Shown in pieces: positions 37,501-51,249 of a stretch of DNA of 64,000 nucleotides. The translations under genes were made by a program, and so were the position numbers. Positions within the stretch are counted from its first letter, which is position 1. Every line of letters begins with the position of its first letter. Origin of the DNA: Acanthosepion esculentum (taxonomy: Eukaryota; Mollusca; Cephalopoda; Sepiida; Sepiidae); the NCBI GenBank assembly GCA_964036315.1, contig CAXIWW010000817.1, positions 3,817,501 to 3,881,500 on the forward strand, in the 5' to 3' direction. Under the pieces are notes generated by a model that was not told the DNA's origin, did no database searches, and saw only the letters and a list, made by a program, of their open reading frames with translations.

Positions 37501-39884
37501 CAGAAAGTCCCACGCAGACGACCCCCCAGACAGGAGACAGTCCCAGAAAGTCCCACGCAGACGACCCCCACTCCCAGAAAGTCCCACGCAGACGACACCC
37601 CACCAAGGTGACAGTCCCAGAAAGTCCCACGCAGACGACCCCCATTCCCAGAAAGTCCAACGCAGAGGACACCCAGCCCAGGAGAGAGTCCCCGAAAGTC
37701 CCATGCAGACGACCCCTCACCCAGGAGACAGTCCCAGAAAGTCCCACGCAGACGACCCTCCAGACAGGAGACAGTCCCAGAAAGTCCAACGCAGACGACC
37801 CCCAGTCCCAGAAAGTCCCACGCAGACGACCCCCCACCCAGGAGACAGTCCCAGAAAGTCCGACGCAGACGACACCCAGTCCCAGAAAGTCCCAGGCAGA
37901 CGGCCCCCACCCAGGAGACAGTCACAGAAAGTCCAACGCAGACGACACCCAGCCCAGGAGACAGTCCCAGAAAGTCCCAGAAAGTCCCATGCAGACGACC
38001 ACCAGTCACAGAGAGTCCCACGCAGACGACCCCTCACCCAGGAGACAGTCCCAGACAGTGTCACGCAGACGACCCATCAGTCAGGAGACAGTCCCAGAAA
38101 CTCCCACGAAGACGACCCCCAGTCCCAAAAAGTCCCACGCAGACGAACCCCACCCAGGAGACAGTCCCAGAAAGTCCCACGCAGACGACACCCAGTCCCA
38201 GAAAGTCCCACGCAGACGACACCCAGTCCCAGAAAGTCCCAAGCAGACGACCCCCACCCAGGTGACAGACCCAGAAAGTCCCAAGCAGACGACCCCCACC
38301 CAGGAGACAGACCCAGAAAGTCCCACGCAGACGACCCCCAGTCCCAGAAAGTCCCACGCAGACGACCCCCAGTCCCAGGAAGTCCCACGCAGACGATCCC
38401 CCCACCCAAAAGACAGACCCAGAAAGTCCCACGCAGACGACCCCACGTCCCAGAAAGTCCCACGCAGACGAACCGCAGTCCCAGAAAGTCCTACGCAGAC
38501 GACCCCCAGTCCCAGAAAGTCACACGCAGAGGATCCCCCCACCCAGGAGACAGTCCCAGAAAGTCCCATGCAGACGACCTCCAGTCCCAGAAAGTCCCAC
38601 GCAGACGATCCCCCACCCAGGAGACAGTCACAGAAAGTCCCACGCAGACGACCCACCAGACAGGAGACAGTCCCAGAAAGTCCCACGCAGACGACCCCTT
38701 GTCCCAGAAAGTCCCACGCAGACGACCCCCAGTCCCAGAAAGTCTCACGCAGACGACATCCCACCCTGGAGACAGTCCCAGAAAGTCCCATGCAGACGAC
38801 CTCCAATCCCAGAAAGTCTCACGCAGTCGAACACCCAAACAGGAGACAGTCACAGAAAGTCCCACGCGGACGACCCACCAGACAGGAGACAGTCCCAGAA
38901 AGTCCCACGCAGACGAGCCCCAGTCCCAGAAAGTCCCACGTAGACGACCCCCCACCCAGGAGACAGTCCAAGAAAGTCCCACGCAGACGAACCCCAGTCC
39001 CAAAAAGTCCCACGCAGACGACCCCCAGTCCCAGAAAGTCCTACGCAGACGACCCCCCACCCAGGAGACAGTCCAAGAAAGTCCCACGCAGACGACCACC
39101 AGTCCCAGAAAGTCCCACGCAGATGACCCCCAGTCCCAGAAAGTCCCACGCAGATGAACCCAGTCCCAGAAAGTCCCACGCAGACGACCCCCAGTCCCAG
39201 GAAGTCCCACGCAGACGATCCCCCCACCCAGGAGACAGTCCCAGAAAGTCCCATGCAGACGAGCTCCAGTCCCAGAAAGTCCCACGTACACGACCCCCCA
39301 CCCAGGAGACAGTCACAGAAAGTCCCACGCAGACGACCCACCAGACAGGAGACAGTCCCAGGAAGTCCCACGCAGACGAGCCCCAGTCCCAGAAAGTCTT
39401 ACGTAGACGACCCCCACCCAGGAGACAGTCACAGAAAGTCCCACGCAGACGACCCCCAGTCCCAGAAAGTCCCACGCAGACGACCCCCAGTCCCAGAAAG
39501 TCCCACGCAGACGACCACCCAACCAGGAGACAGTCCAAGAAAGTCCCACGCAGACGACCACCAGTCCCAGAAAGTCCCACGCAGATGACCCCCAGTCCCA
39601 GAATGTCCCACGCAGACGACCCCCAGTCTCAGAAGGTCCCACGCAGACAAACCCCAATCCCAGAAAGTCCCACGCAGACGAACCCCACCCAAGCGACAGT
39701 CCCACAAACTCCCACGCAGACGACCCCCACCCAGGAGACAGTCCCAGAAAGATCCACGCAGACGACCCCCAGTCCCAGAAAGTCCCACGCAGACGACCCC
39801 CCAGACAGGAGACAGTCCAAGAAAGTCCCACGCAGACGACCCCCACTCCCAGAAAGTCCAACGCAGATGACCCCCAGTCCCAGA
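34586..39884 (+). repeat. Array 1, mid mosaic zone
   Basis: This is mixed 31/42-43-bp units with only short duplications. The clearest is a 549-bp pair: CCCAGCAAGT at 36,181 and 36,730, with AACAGTCGAC at 36,371 and 36,920. Both carry the marker seen in the 1,355-bp duplication near 5.9 and 7.3 kb, so related material sits 30 kb apart. A CATCCCACCCTGG unit occurs at 38,757. No gene is present. Confidence 0.85.
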
Positions 39885-41087
39885 AAGTCCCACGCAGACG
39901 ACCCCCAGTCCCAGGAAGTCCCACGCAGACGATCCACCGAACCAGGAGACAGTCACAGGAAGTCCCACGCTGACGAGCCCCAGTCCCAGAAAGTCCCGCG
40001 TAGACGACCCCACACCCAGGAGACAGTCACAGAAAGTCCCACGCAGACGACCCCCAGTCCCAGAAAGTCCCACGCAGACGACCCCCAGTCCCAGAAAGTC
40101 CCACGCAGACGACCACCCACCCAGGAGACAGTCCAAGAAAGTCCCACGCAGACGACCACCAGTCCCAGAAAGTCCCACGCAGATGACCCCCAGTCCCAGA
40201 ATGTCCCACGCAGACGACCCCCAGTCCCAGAAGGTCCCACGCAGACGACCCCCAATCCCAGAAAGTCCCACGCAGACGAACCCCACCCAAGCGACAGTGC
40301 CAGAAAGTCCCACGCAGACGACACACCACCTAGAAGACAGTCCCACAAAGTCCCACGCAGACGAACCCCACCCAGGAGACAGTCCCAGAAAGACCCACGC
40401 AGACGACCCCCAGTCCCAGAAAGTCCCACGCAGTCGACCCCCCAGACAGGAGACAATCCCAGAAAGTCCCACGCAGACGACCCCCAGTCCCAGAAAGTCC
40501 CACGCAGATGACCCCCAGTCCCAGAAAGTCCCACGTAGACGATCCCCAGTCCCAGAAAGTCCCACACAGACGACCCCCCACCCTGGAGTCAGTACAAGAA
40601 AGTCCCACGCAGACGACCCCCCACCCAGGAGTCAGTACAAGAAAGTCCTACGCAGACGACCCCCCACCCAGGAGACAGTCCCAGAAAGACCCACGCAGAA
40701 AACCCCCAGTCCCAGAAAGTCCCACGCAGACGACCCCCCACCCAGGAGTCAGTACAAGAAAGTCCTACGCAGACGACCCCCCACCCAGGAGACACTCCCA
40801 GAAAGTCCCACGCAGACGACCCCCAGTCCCAGAAAGTCCCACGCAGACGACCCCCAGTCACAGAAAGTCCCACGCAGACGACCCCCCACCCAGGAGACAG
40901 TCCAAGAAAGTCCGACGCAGACGACAACCACACCCAGGAGACAGTCCCAGAAAGTCCCACGCAGACGACCCCCAGTCCCAGAAAATCCCACTCAGACGAC
41001 CCCCAGTCCCAGAAAGTCCCACACAGACGACCCCCTACCCAGGAGTCAGTCCCAGAAAGTCCCACGCAGAAGACCCCCTGTCCCAGA
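39885..41087 (+). repeat. 1,203-bp tandem duplication, copy 1
   Basis: This repeats directly at an offset of 1,203 (CGCTGACGAG at 39,968 and 41,171). It is rich in AGTCAGTACAAG units near 40,590-40,760 and contains the TGACAACC-type variant CAGACGACAACCACACCC near 40,918. Confidence 0.9.
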
Positions 41088-42290
41088 AAGTCCCACGCAG
41101 ACGACCCCCAGTCCCAGGAAGTCCCACGCAGACGATCCACCGACCCAGGAGACAGTCCCAGGAAGTCCCACGCTGACGAGCCCCAGTCCCAGAAAGTCCC
41201 GCGTAGACGACCCCACACCCAGGAGACAGTCACAGAAAGTCCCACGCAGACGACCCCCAGTCCCAGAAAGTCCCACGCAGACGACCCCCAGTCCCAGAAA
41301 GTCCCACGCAGACGACCACCCACCCAGGAGACAGTCCAAGAAAGTCCCACGCAGACGACCACCAGTCCCAGAAAGTCCCACGCAGATGACCCCCAGTCCC
41401 AGAATGTCCCACGCAGACGACCCCCAGTCCCAGAAGGTCCCACGCAGACGACCCCCAATCCCAGAAAGTCCCACGCAGACGAACCCCACCCAAGCGACAG
41501 TGCCAGAAAGTCCCACGCAGACGACACACCACCTAGAAGACAGTCCCACAAAGTCCCACGCAGACGAACCCCACCCAGGAGACAGTCCCAGAAAGACCCA
41601 CGCAGACGACCCCCAGTCCCAGAAAGTCCCACGCAGTCGACCCCCCAGACAGGAGACAATCCCAGAAAGTCCCACGCAGACGACCCCCAGTCCCAGAAAG
41701 TCCCACGCAGATGACCCCCAGTCCCAGAAAGTCCCACGTAGACGATCCCCAGTCCCAGAAAGTCCCACACAGACGACCCCCCACCCTGGAGTCAGTACAA
41801 GAAAGTCCTACGCAGACGACCCCCCACCCAGGAGTCAGTACAAGAAAGTCCTACGCAGACGACCCCCCACCCAGGAGACAGTCCCAGAAAGACCCACGCA
41901 GAAAACCCCCAGTCCCAGAAAGTCCCACGCAGACGACCCCCCACCCAGGAGTCAGTACAAGAAAGTCCTACGCAGACGACCCCCCACCCAGGAGACACTC
42001 CCAGAAAGTCCCACGCAGACGACCCCCAGTCCCAGAAAGTCCCACGCAGACGACCCCCAGTCACAGAAAGTCCCACGCAGACGACCCCCCACCCAGGAGA
42101 CAGTCCAAGAAAGTCCGACGCAGACGACAACCACACCCAGGAGACAGTCCCAGAAAGTCCCACGCAGACGACCCCCAGTCCCAGAAAATCCCACTCAGAC
42201 GACACCCAGTCCCAGAAAGTCCCACACAGACGACCCCCTACCCAGGAGTCAGTCCCAGAAAGTCCCACGCAGAAGACCCCCTGTCCCAGA
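41088..42290 (+). repeat. 1,203-bp tandem duplication, copy 2
   Basis: This is a near-perfect direct copy. Seen differences are few, for example AAGTCCTACGC near 41,803 where copy 1 has CCCACGC near 40,600, and GACACCCAGTC near 42,199. The copy ends near 42,290, where GAAATTCCCACG replaces GAAAGTCCCACG. Confidence 0.9.
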
Positions 42291-45200
42291 AATTCCCACG
42301 CAGACGATCCCCCACCCTGGAGACAGTACCAGAAAGTCCCACGCAGACGAGCTCCAGTCCCAGAAAGTCCCACGCAGACGAGCCCCCACCCAGGAGACAG
42401 TCCCAGAAAGTCCCACGCAGACGACCCCCATTCCCAGAAAGTCCCACGCAGACGACCCCCCACCCAGGAGACAGTCCTAGAAAGTCCCACGCAGACGACC
42501 CCCAGTCCCAGAAAGTCCCACGCAGACGACCCACCACCTAGGAGACAGTCCCAGAATGTCCGACGCAGACGACACCCAGTCCCAGAAAGTCCCACGCAGA
42601 CGGACCCCACCCAGGAGACAGTCACAGAAAGTCCCACGCAGACGACCTCCAGTCCCAGCAAGTCCCACGCAGACGACCCCTCACTCAGGAGACAGTCCCA
42701 GAAAGTCCAGCGCAGACGACCCACCAGAGGAGACAGTACCAGAAAGTCCCACGCAGACGACCCCCAGTACCAGAAAGTCCCACGCAGACGACCCCCACCA
42801 GGAGACAGTCCCAGAAAGTCCCACGCAGACGACCCCCACTCCCAGAAAGTCCCACGCAGACGACCCCCCCCACCCAGGTGACAGTCCCAGAAAGTCCCAC
42901 GCAGACGACCCCCAGTCCCAGAAAGTCCCACGCAGACGACCCCCAACCGAGGCGACAGTCCCAGAAAGTCCCACGCAGACGACACCCAGCCCAGGAGAGA
43001 GTCCCAGAAAGTCCGACGCAGACGACACCAAGTCCCAGAAAGTCCCACGCAGACCACCCCCAGTCCCAGAAAGTCCCACGCAGAAGACCCCCCACCCAAG
43101 AGACAGTACAAGAAAGTCCTACGCAGACGACCCCCCACCCAGGAGACAGTCCCAGAAAGTCCCACGCAGTCGATACCCAGACCCACAAAGTCCCACTCAG
43201 ACGACCCCCCACCCAGGAGACAGTACAAGAATGTCCTACACAGACGACCCCCCACCCAGGAGACAGTCCCAGAAATTCCCACGCAGACGACCCCCAGTCC
43301 CAGAAAGTCACACGCAGACGAACCCCACCCAGGAGACAGTACAAGAATGTCCTACACAGACGACCCCCCACCCAGGAGACAGTCCCAGAAATTCCCACGC
43401 AGACGACCCCGACTCCCAGAAAGTCCGACGCAGACGACCCCCAATCCCAGAAAGTCTCACGCAGACGACCCCCCACTCAGGAGACAGTCCAAGAAAGTCC
43501 TACGCAGACGACCCCCCAACCAGGAGACAGTCACCGAAAGTCCCACGCAGACGACCCCCAGTCCCAGAAAGTCCCACTCAGACGACCCCCCACCCAGGAG
43601 TCAGTCCCAGAAAGTCCAACGCAGACGACCCCCTGTCCCAGAAATTCCCACGCAGACGACCCCCCACCCAGGAGACAGTCACCGAAAGTCCCACGCAGAC
43701 GAACCCCAGTCCCAGAAAGTCCCACACAGACGACCCCCCACCCAGGAGTCAGTCCCAGAAAGTCCAACGCAGACGACCCCCTGTCCCAGAAATTCCCACG
43801 CAGACGAACCCCCACCCAGGAGACAGTCCCAGAAAGTCCCACGCAGACGACCCCCAGTCCCAGAAAGTCCGACTCACAGGACCCCAGTCCCAGAAAGTCC
43901 CACACATACGACCCCCCATCCAGGAGTCAGTCCAAGAAAGTCCCACGCAGACGATACCCAGTCCCTGAAATTCCCACGCAGACGACCCCCAAGACAGGAG
44001 ACAGTACCAGAAAGTCCCACGCAGACGACCCCCAGTCCCAGAAAGTCCCACGCAGACGACCCCCAGTCCCAGAAAGTCCCACGCAGACGACCCCCCACCC
44101 AGGAGACAGTCCCCGAAAGTTCTACGCAGACGACTCCCAGTCCCAGAATGTGGCACTCAGACGACACCCAGTCCCCGAAAGTCCCACACAGACGACCCCC
44201 CACCCAGGAGACAGTCCCAGAAAGTCCCACGCAGAAGACCCGCCACCCTGGAGACAGTACCAGAAAGTCCCACGAAGACGACCCCCAGTCCCAAAAAGTC
44301 CCACGCAAACGACCCCCACCCAGGAGACAGTCCCAGAATGCCCGACGCAGACGACACCCAGTCCCAGAAAGTCCCACGCAGACGACACGCAGTCCCAGAA
44401 AGTCCCAAGCAGACGACCCCCACCCAGGAGACAGACCCAGAAAGTCCCACGCAGACGACCCCCAGTCCCAGAAATTCCCACGCAGACGACCCCCAGTCCC
44501 AGAAAGTCCGACGCAGACGACCCTCAGTCCCAGGAAGTCCCACGCAGACGATCCCCCCACCCAGGAGACAGTCCCAGAATGTCCCATGCAGACGTCCTAC
44601 AGTCCCAGAAAGTCCCACGCAGACGACCCCCCACCCAGGAGACAGTCACAGAAAGTCCCACGCAGACGACCCACCACCCAGGAGACAGTCCCAGGAAGTC
44701 CCACGCAGACGAGCCCCAGTCCCAGAAAGTCCCACTTAGACGACCCGCCACCCAGGAGACAGTCCAAGAAAGTCCCACGCAGACGACCCCCAGTCCCAGA
44801 AAGTCCCACGCAGACGACCACCCACCCAGAAGACAGTCCAAGAAAGTCCCACGCAGACGACCACCAGACCCAGAAAGTCCCACGCAGATGACCCCCAGTC
44901 CCAGAATGTCCCACGCAGACGACCCCCAGTCCCAGAATGTCCAACGCAGACGACCCCCAATCCCAGAAAATCCCACGCAGACGACCCCCCACCCAAGCGA
45001 CAGTCCCAGAAAGTCCCACGCAGACGATCCCCAGTCCCAGAAAGTCCCACGCAGACGACCCCCCACACAGGAGACAGTACAAGAAAGTCCTACGCAGACG
45101 ACCCCCCACCCAGGAGACACTCCCAGAAAGTCCCACGCAGACGACCCCCATTCCCAGAAAGTCCCACGCAGACGACCCCCAGTCACAGAAAGTCCCACGC

Positions 45201-48200
45201 AGACGACCCCCCACCCAGGAGACAGTCCAAGAAAGTCCTACGCAGACGACAACCACACCCAGGAGACAGTCCCAGAAAGTCCCACGCAGACGACCCCCAG
45301 TCCAAGAAAATCCCACTCAGACGACCCCCAGTCCCAGAAAGTCCCACACAGACGACCCCCCACCCAGGAGTCAGTCCCAGAAAGTCCCACGCAGACGACC
45401 CCCTGTCCCAGAAATTCCCACGCAGACGACCCCCACCCTGGAGACAGTACCAGAAAGTCCCACGCAGACGACCCCCCAGACAGGAGACAGTCCCAGAAAG
45501 TCCCACGCAGACGAGCTCCAGTCCCAGAAAGTCCCACACACACGTGCCCCCACCCAGGAGACAGTCCCAGAAAGTCCCACGCAGACGACCCCCATTCCCA
45601 GAAAGTCCCACGCAGACGACCCCCCACCCAGGAGACAGTCCTAGAAAGTCCCACGCAGACGCCCCCCAGTCCCAGAAAGTCCCACGCAGACGACCCACCA
45701 CCCAGGAGACAGTCCCAGAACGTCCGACGCAGACGACACCCAGTCCCAGAAAGTCCCACGCAGACGGACCCCACCCAGGAGACAGTCACAGAAAGTCCCA
45801 CGCAGACGACCCCTCACTCAGGAGACAGTCCCAGAAAGTCCCACGCAGACGACCCCCAGTCCCAGAAAGTCCCACGCAGACGACCCCCAGTCCCAGAAAG
45901 ACCCACGCTGACAACCCCCCCACCCAGGAGACAGTCCAAGAAAGTCCTACGCAGACGACCCCCCCACCCAGGAGACAGACCCAGAAAGTCCCACGCATGC
46001 GACCCCCATTCCCAGAAAGTCCAACGCAGACGACACCCAGCCCAGGAGAGAGTCCCAGAAAGTCCCATGCAGACGACATCCAGTCCCAGAAAGTCCCACG
46101 CAGACGTCCCAACAGACAGGAGACCGTCCCAGAAAGTCCCACGCAGACGACCCCCTGTCCCAGAAAGTCCTACGCAGACGACCCCCCACCCAGGAGACAG
46201 ACCCAGAAAGTCCCACGCAGACGACCCCCATTCCCAGAAAGTCCCACGCAGAGGACCCCCCACCCAGGAGACAGTCCCAGAAAGTCCCACGCAGACGACA
46301 CCCAGTCCCAGAAAGTCCCACGCAGACGACACCCAGTCCCAGAAAGTCCCAAGCAGACGACCCCCACCCAGGTGACAGACCCAGAAAGTCCCAAGCAGAC
46401 GACCCCCACCCAGGAGACAGACCCAGAAAGTCCCACGCAGACGACCCCCAGTCCCAGAAAGTCCCACGCAGACGACCCCCAGTCCCAGGAAGTACCACGC
46501 AGACGATCCCCCCACCCAGGAGACAGTCCCAGAAAGTCCCATGCAGACGTCCTCCAGTCCCAGAAAGTCCCACGCAGACGACCCCCCACCCAGGAGACAG
46601 TCACAGAAAGACCTACGCAGACGACCCCCCCACCCAGGAGACAGACCCAGAAAGTCCCACGCATGCGACCCCCATTCCCAGAAAGTCCAACGCAGACGAC
46701 ACCCAGCCCAGGAGAGAGTCCCAGAAAGTCCCATGCAGACGACATCCAGTCCCAGAAAGTCCCACGCAGACGACCCCTCACCCAGGAGACAGTCCCAGAA
46801 AGTCCCACGCAGACGTCCCACCAGACAGGAGACAGTCCCAGAAAGTCCCACGCAGACGACCCCCTGTCCCAGAAAGTCCTACGCAGACGACCCCCCCACC
46901 CAGGAGACAGACCCAGAAAGTCCCACGCATGCGACCCCCATTCCCAGAAAGTCCCACGCAGAGGACCCCCCACCCAGGAGACAGTCCCAGAAAGTCCAAC
47001 GCAGACGACACCCAGCCAAGGAGACAGTCCCAGAAATACCATGCAGACGAACTCCAGTCCCAGAAAGTCCCACGCAGACGACCCCAGTACAACAAAGTCA
47101 CACGCAGACGACCCCCCACCCAGGAGACAGTACAAGAATGTCCTAAACAGACGACCCCCCACCCAGGAGACAGTCCCAGAAATTCCCACGCAGACGACCC
47201 CGAGTCCCAGAAAGTCCGACGCAGACGACCCCCAATCCCAGAAAGTCTCACGCAGACGACCCCCCACTCAGGAGACAGTCACCGAAAGTCCCACGCAGAC
47301 GACCCCCAGTCCCAGAAAGTCCCACTCAGACGACCCCCAGTCCCAGAAAGTCCCACACAGACGACCCCCCACCCAGGAGTCAGTCCCAGAAAGTCCAACG
47401 CAGACGACCCCCTGTCCCAGAAATTCCCACGCAGACGAACCCCCACCCTGGAGACAGTACCAGAAAGTCCCACGAAGACGACCCCCAGGCCCAAAAAGTC
47501 CCACGCAAACGACCCCCACCCAGGAGACAGTCCCAGAATGTCCGACGCAGACGACACCCATTCCCAGAAAGTCCCACGCAGAAGACCCGCCACCCTGGAG
47601 ACAGTACCAGAAAGTCCCACGAAGACGACCCCCAGGCCCAAAAAGTCCCACGCAAACGACCCCCACCCAGGAGACAGTCCCAGAATGTCCGACGCAGACG
47701 ACACCCAGTCCCAGAAAGTCCCACGCAGACGACACCCAGTCCCAGAAAGTCCCAAGCAGACGACCCCCACCCAGGAGACAGACCCAGAAAGTCCCAAGCA
47801 GACGACCCCCACCCAGGAGACAGACCCAGAAAGTCCCACGCAGACGACCCCCAGTCCCAGAAAGTCCCACGCAGACGACCCCCAGTCCCAGGAAGTCCCA
47901 CGCAGACGATCCCCCCACCCAGGAGACAGTCCCAGAAAGTCCCATGCAGACGTCCTCCAGTCCCAGAAAGTCCCACGCAGACGACCCCCCACCCAGGAGA
48001 CAGTCACAGAAAGTCCTACGCAGACGACCCCCCCACCCAGGAGACAGACCCAGAAAGTCCCACGCATGCGACCCCCATTCCCAGAAAGTCCAACGCAGAC
48101 GACACCCAGCCCAGGAGAGAGTCCCAGAAAGTCCCATGCAGACGACATCCAGTCCCAGAAAGTCCCACGCAGACGACCCCTCACCCAGGAGACAGTCCCA

Positions 48201-51200
48201 GAAAGTCCCACGCAGACGTCCCACCAGACAGGTGACAGTCCCAGAAAGTCCCACGCAGACGACCCCCTGTCCCAGAAAGTCCCACACAGACGACCCCCAG
48301 TCCAACAAAGTCCCACGCAGACGACCCCCCACCCAGCAGACATTTCCCAGAAAGTCCCACGCAGACGACACCCAGTCCCAGAAAGTCCCACGCAGAAGAC
48401 CCCCCACCCAAGAGACAGTCCACGAAAGTCCTACGCAGACGACCCCCCACCCAGGAGACAGTCTCAGAAAGTCCCACGCAGTCGATACCCAGACCCACAA
48501 AGTCCCACTCAGACGACCCCCCACCCAGGAGACAGTCCCAGAAAGTCCCACGCAGAAGACCCCCTGTCCCAGAAAGTCCCACGCAGACGACCCCCAGAAA
48601 GGAGACAGTCCCAGAAAGTCACACGCAGACGACCCCCCACCCAGGAGACAGTACAGGAATGTCCTACACAGACGACCCCCCACCCAGGAGACAGTCCCAG
48701 AAATTCCCACGCAGACGACACCGAGTCCCAGAAAGTCCGACGCAGACGACCCCCAATCCCAGAAAGTCTCACGCAGACGACCCCCCACTCAGGAGACAGT
48801 CCCAGAAAGTCCAACGCAGACGACCCCCTGTCCCAGAAATTCCCACGCAGACGAACCCCCACCCTGGAGACAGTACCAGAAAGTCCTACGCAGACGACCC
48901 CCCCACCCAGGAGACAGTCACCGAAAGTCCCACGCAGACGACCCCCAGTCCCAGAATGTCCCACTCAGACGACCCCCAGTCCCAGAAAGTCCCACACAGA
49001 AGACCCCCCACCCAGGAGTCAGTCCCAGAAAGTCCAACGCAGACGACCCCCTGTCCAAGAAATTCCCACGCAGACGAACCCCCACCCTGGAGACAGTACC
49101 AGAAAGTCCCACGAAGACGACCCCCTTGCCCAAAAAGTCCCACGCAAACGACCCCCACCCAGGAGACAGTCCCAGAATGTCCGACGCAGACGACACCCAG
49201 TCCCAGAAAGTCCCACGCAGAAGACCCGCCACCCTGGAGACAGTACCAGAAAGTCCCACGAAGACGACCCCCAGGCCCAAAAAGTCCCACGCAAACGACC
49301 CCCACCCAGGAGACAGTCCCAGAATGTCCGACGCAGACGACACCCAGTCCCAGAAAGTCCCACGCAGACGACACCCAGTCCCAGAAAGTCCCAAGCAGAC
49401 GACCCCCACCCAGGAGACAGACCCAGAAAGTCCCAAGCAGACGACCCCCACCCAAAAGACAGACCCAGAAAGTCCCACGCAGAGGACCCCCAGTCCCAGA
49501 AAGTCCCACGCAGACGACCCCCAGTCCCAGGAAGTCCCACGCAGACGATCCCCCCACCCAGGAGACAGTCCCAGAAAGTCCCATGCAGACGTCCTCCAGT
49601 CCCAGAAAGTCCCACGCAGACGACCCCCCCACCCAGCAGACAGTCACAGAAAGTCCCACGCAGACGAACCACCAGAGAGGAGACAGTCCCAGGAAGTCCC
49701 ACGCAGACTTGCCCCAGTCCCAGAAAGTCCCACGTAGACGACCCCCCACCCAGGAGACAGTCCAAGAAAGTCCCACGCAGACGACCCCCAGTCCCAGAAA
49801 GTCCCACGCAGACGACCCCCCACCCAGGAGACAGTCCAAGAAAGTCCCACGCAGACGACCACCAGTCCCAGAAAGTCCCACGCAGATGACCCCCAGTCAC
49901 AGAATGTCCCACGCAGACGACCCCCAGTCCCAGAAGGTCCCACGCAGACGACCCCCAATCCCAGAAAGTCCCACGCAGACGATCCCCCACCCAAGCGACA
50001 GTGCCAGAAAGTCCCACGCAGACGACACACCACCTAGAAGACAGTCCCACAAAGTCCCACGCAGACGACCCCCACCCAGGAGACAGTCCCAGAAAGACCC
50101 ACGCAGACGACCCCCAGTCCCAGAAAGTCCCACGCAGTCGACCCCCCAGACAGGAGACAGTCCCAGAAATTCCCACGCAGACGACCCCCAGTCCCAGAAA
50201 GTCCCACGCAGATGACCCCCAGTCCCAGAATGTCCCACGCAGACGACCCCAGTCCCAGGAAGTCCCACGCAGATGACCCCCAGTCCCAGGAAGTCCCACG
50301 CAGACGATCCCCCCACCCAGGAGGCAGTCACAGAAAGTCCCATGCAGACGAGCTCCAGTCCCAGAAAGTCCCACGCAGACGACCCACCAGACAGGAGACA
50401 GTCCCAGGAAGTCCCACGCAGACGAGCCCCAGTCCCAGAAAGTCCCACGTAGACGACCCCCCACCCAGGAGACAGTCCAAGAAAGTCCCACGCAGACGAC
50501 CCCCAGTCCCAGAAAGTCCCACGCAGACAACCCCCAGTCCCAGAAAGTCACACGCAGACGACCCCCCACCCAGGCGACAGTCCCAGAAAGTCCCAGGCAG
50601 TCGACCCACCACCTAGAAGACAGTCCCACAAAGTCCCAGGACGACGACTCCCACCGAGGAGACAGTCCCAGAAAGACCCACGCAGAAAAACCCCAGTCCC
50701 AGAAAGTCCCACGGAGACGACCCCCCAGACAGGAAACAGTCCCAGAAAGTCCCACGCAGACGATCCCCAGTCCCAGAAAGTCCCACGCAGACGACCCCCC
50801 ACCCAGGAGACAGTACAAGAAAGTCCTACGCAGACGACCCCCCACCCAGGAGACACACCCAGAAAGTCCCACGCAGACGACCCCCAGTCCCAGAAAGTCC
50901 CACGCAGACGACCCCCAGTCACAGAAAGTCCCACGCAGAAGACCTCCAGTCCCAGAAAGTCCCACGCAGACGACCCCTCACCCAGGAGACAGTCCCAGAA
51001 AGTCCCACGCAGTCGACCCACCAGACAGCAGACAGTCCTAGAAAGTCCCACGCAGACGGCCCCCAGTCCCAGAAAGTCCCACGCAGACGACCCACCACCC
51101 AGGAGACAGTCCCAGAACGTCCGACGCAGACGACACCCAGTCCCAGAAAGTCCCACGCAGACGGACCCCACCCAGGAGACAGTCACAGAAAGTCCCACGC

Positions 51201-51249
51201 AGACGACACCCAGGCCAGGAGACAGTCCCAGAAAGTCCCATGCAGACGA
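42291..51249 (+). repeat. Array 1, right mosaic zone
   Basis: Units are heterogeneous, with many short copied patches. The variant ACAAGAATGTCCTACACAG occurs near 43,226 and 43,348 and, slightly changed, near 47,130 and 48,652. A segment of about 147 bp with CAGGCCCAAAAAG is tandem at 47,486 and 47,633 and recurs near 49,272. The variant CACGCATGCGACC recurs near 45,993, 46,660, 46,926 and 48,061. Long periods like those in the 10-34 kb zone are absent. No gene is present, although open frames exceeding 1,100 codons cross it. Confidence 0.85.

Noticed and set aside
45544..49737. Plus-strand open frame of 1,397 codons resembling an Arg/Ser/Pro-rich (SR-like) repetitive protein
   Set aside because: The same peptide words (QKVPRRRPP, ESPTQTTP, RKSHADDP) are simply the three frames of one DNA unit, switching at every 31-bp step. 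There is no unique N- or C-terminal domain.
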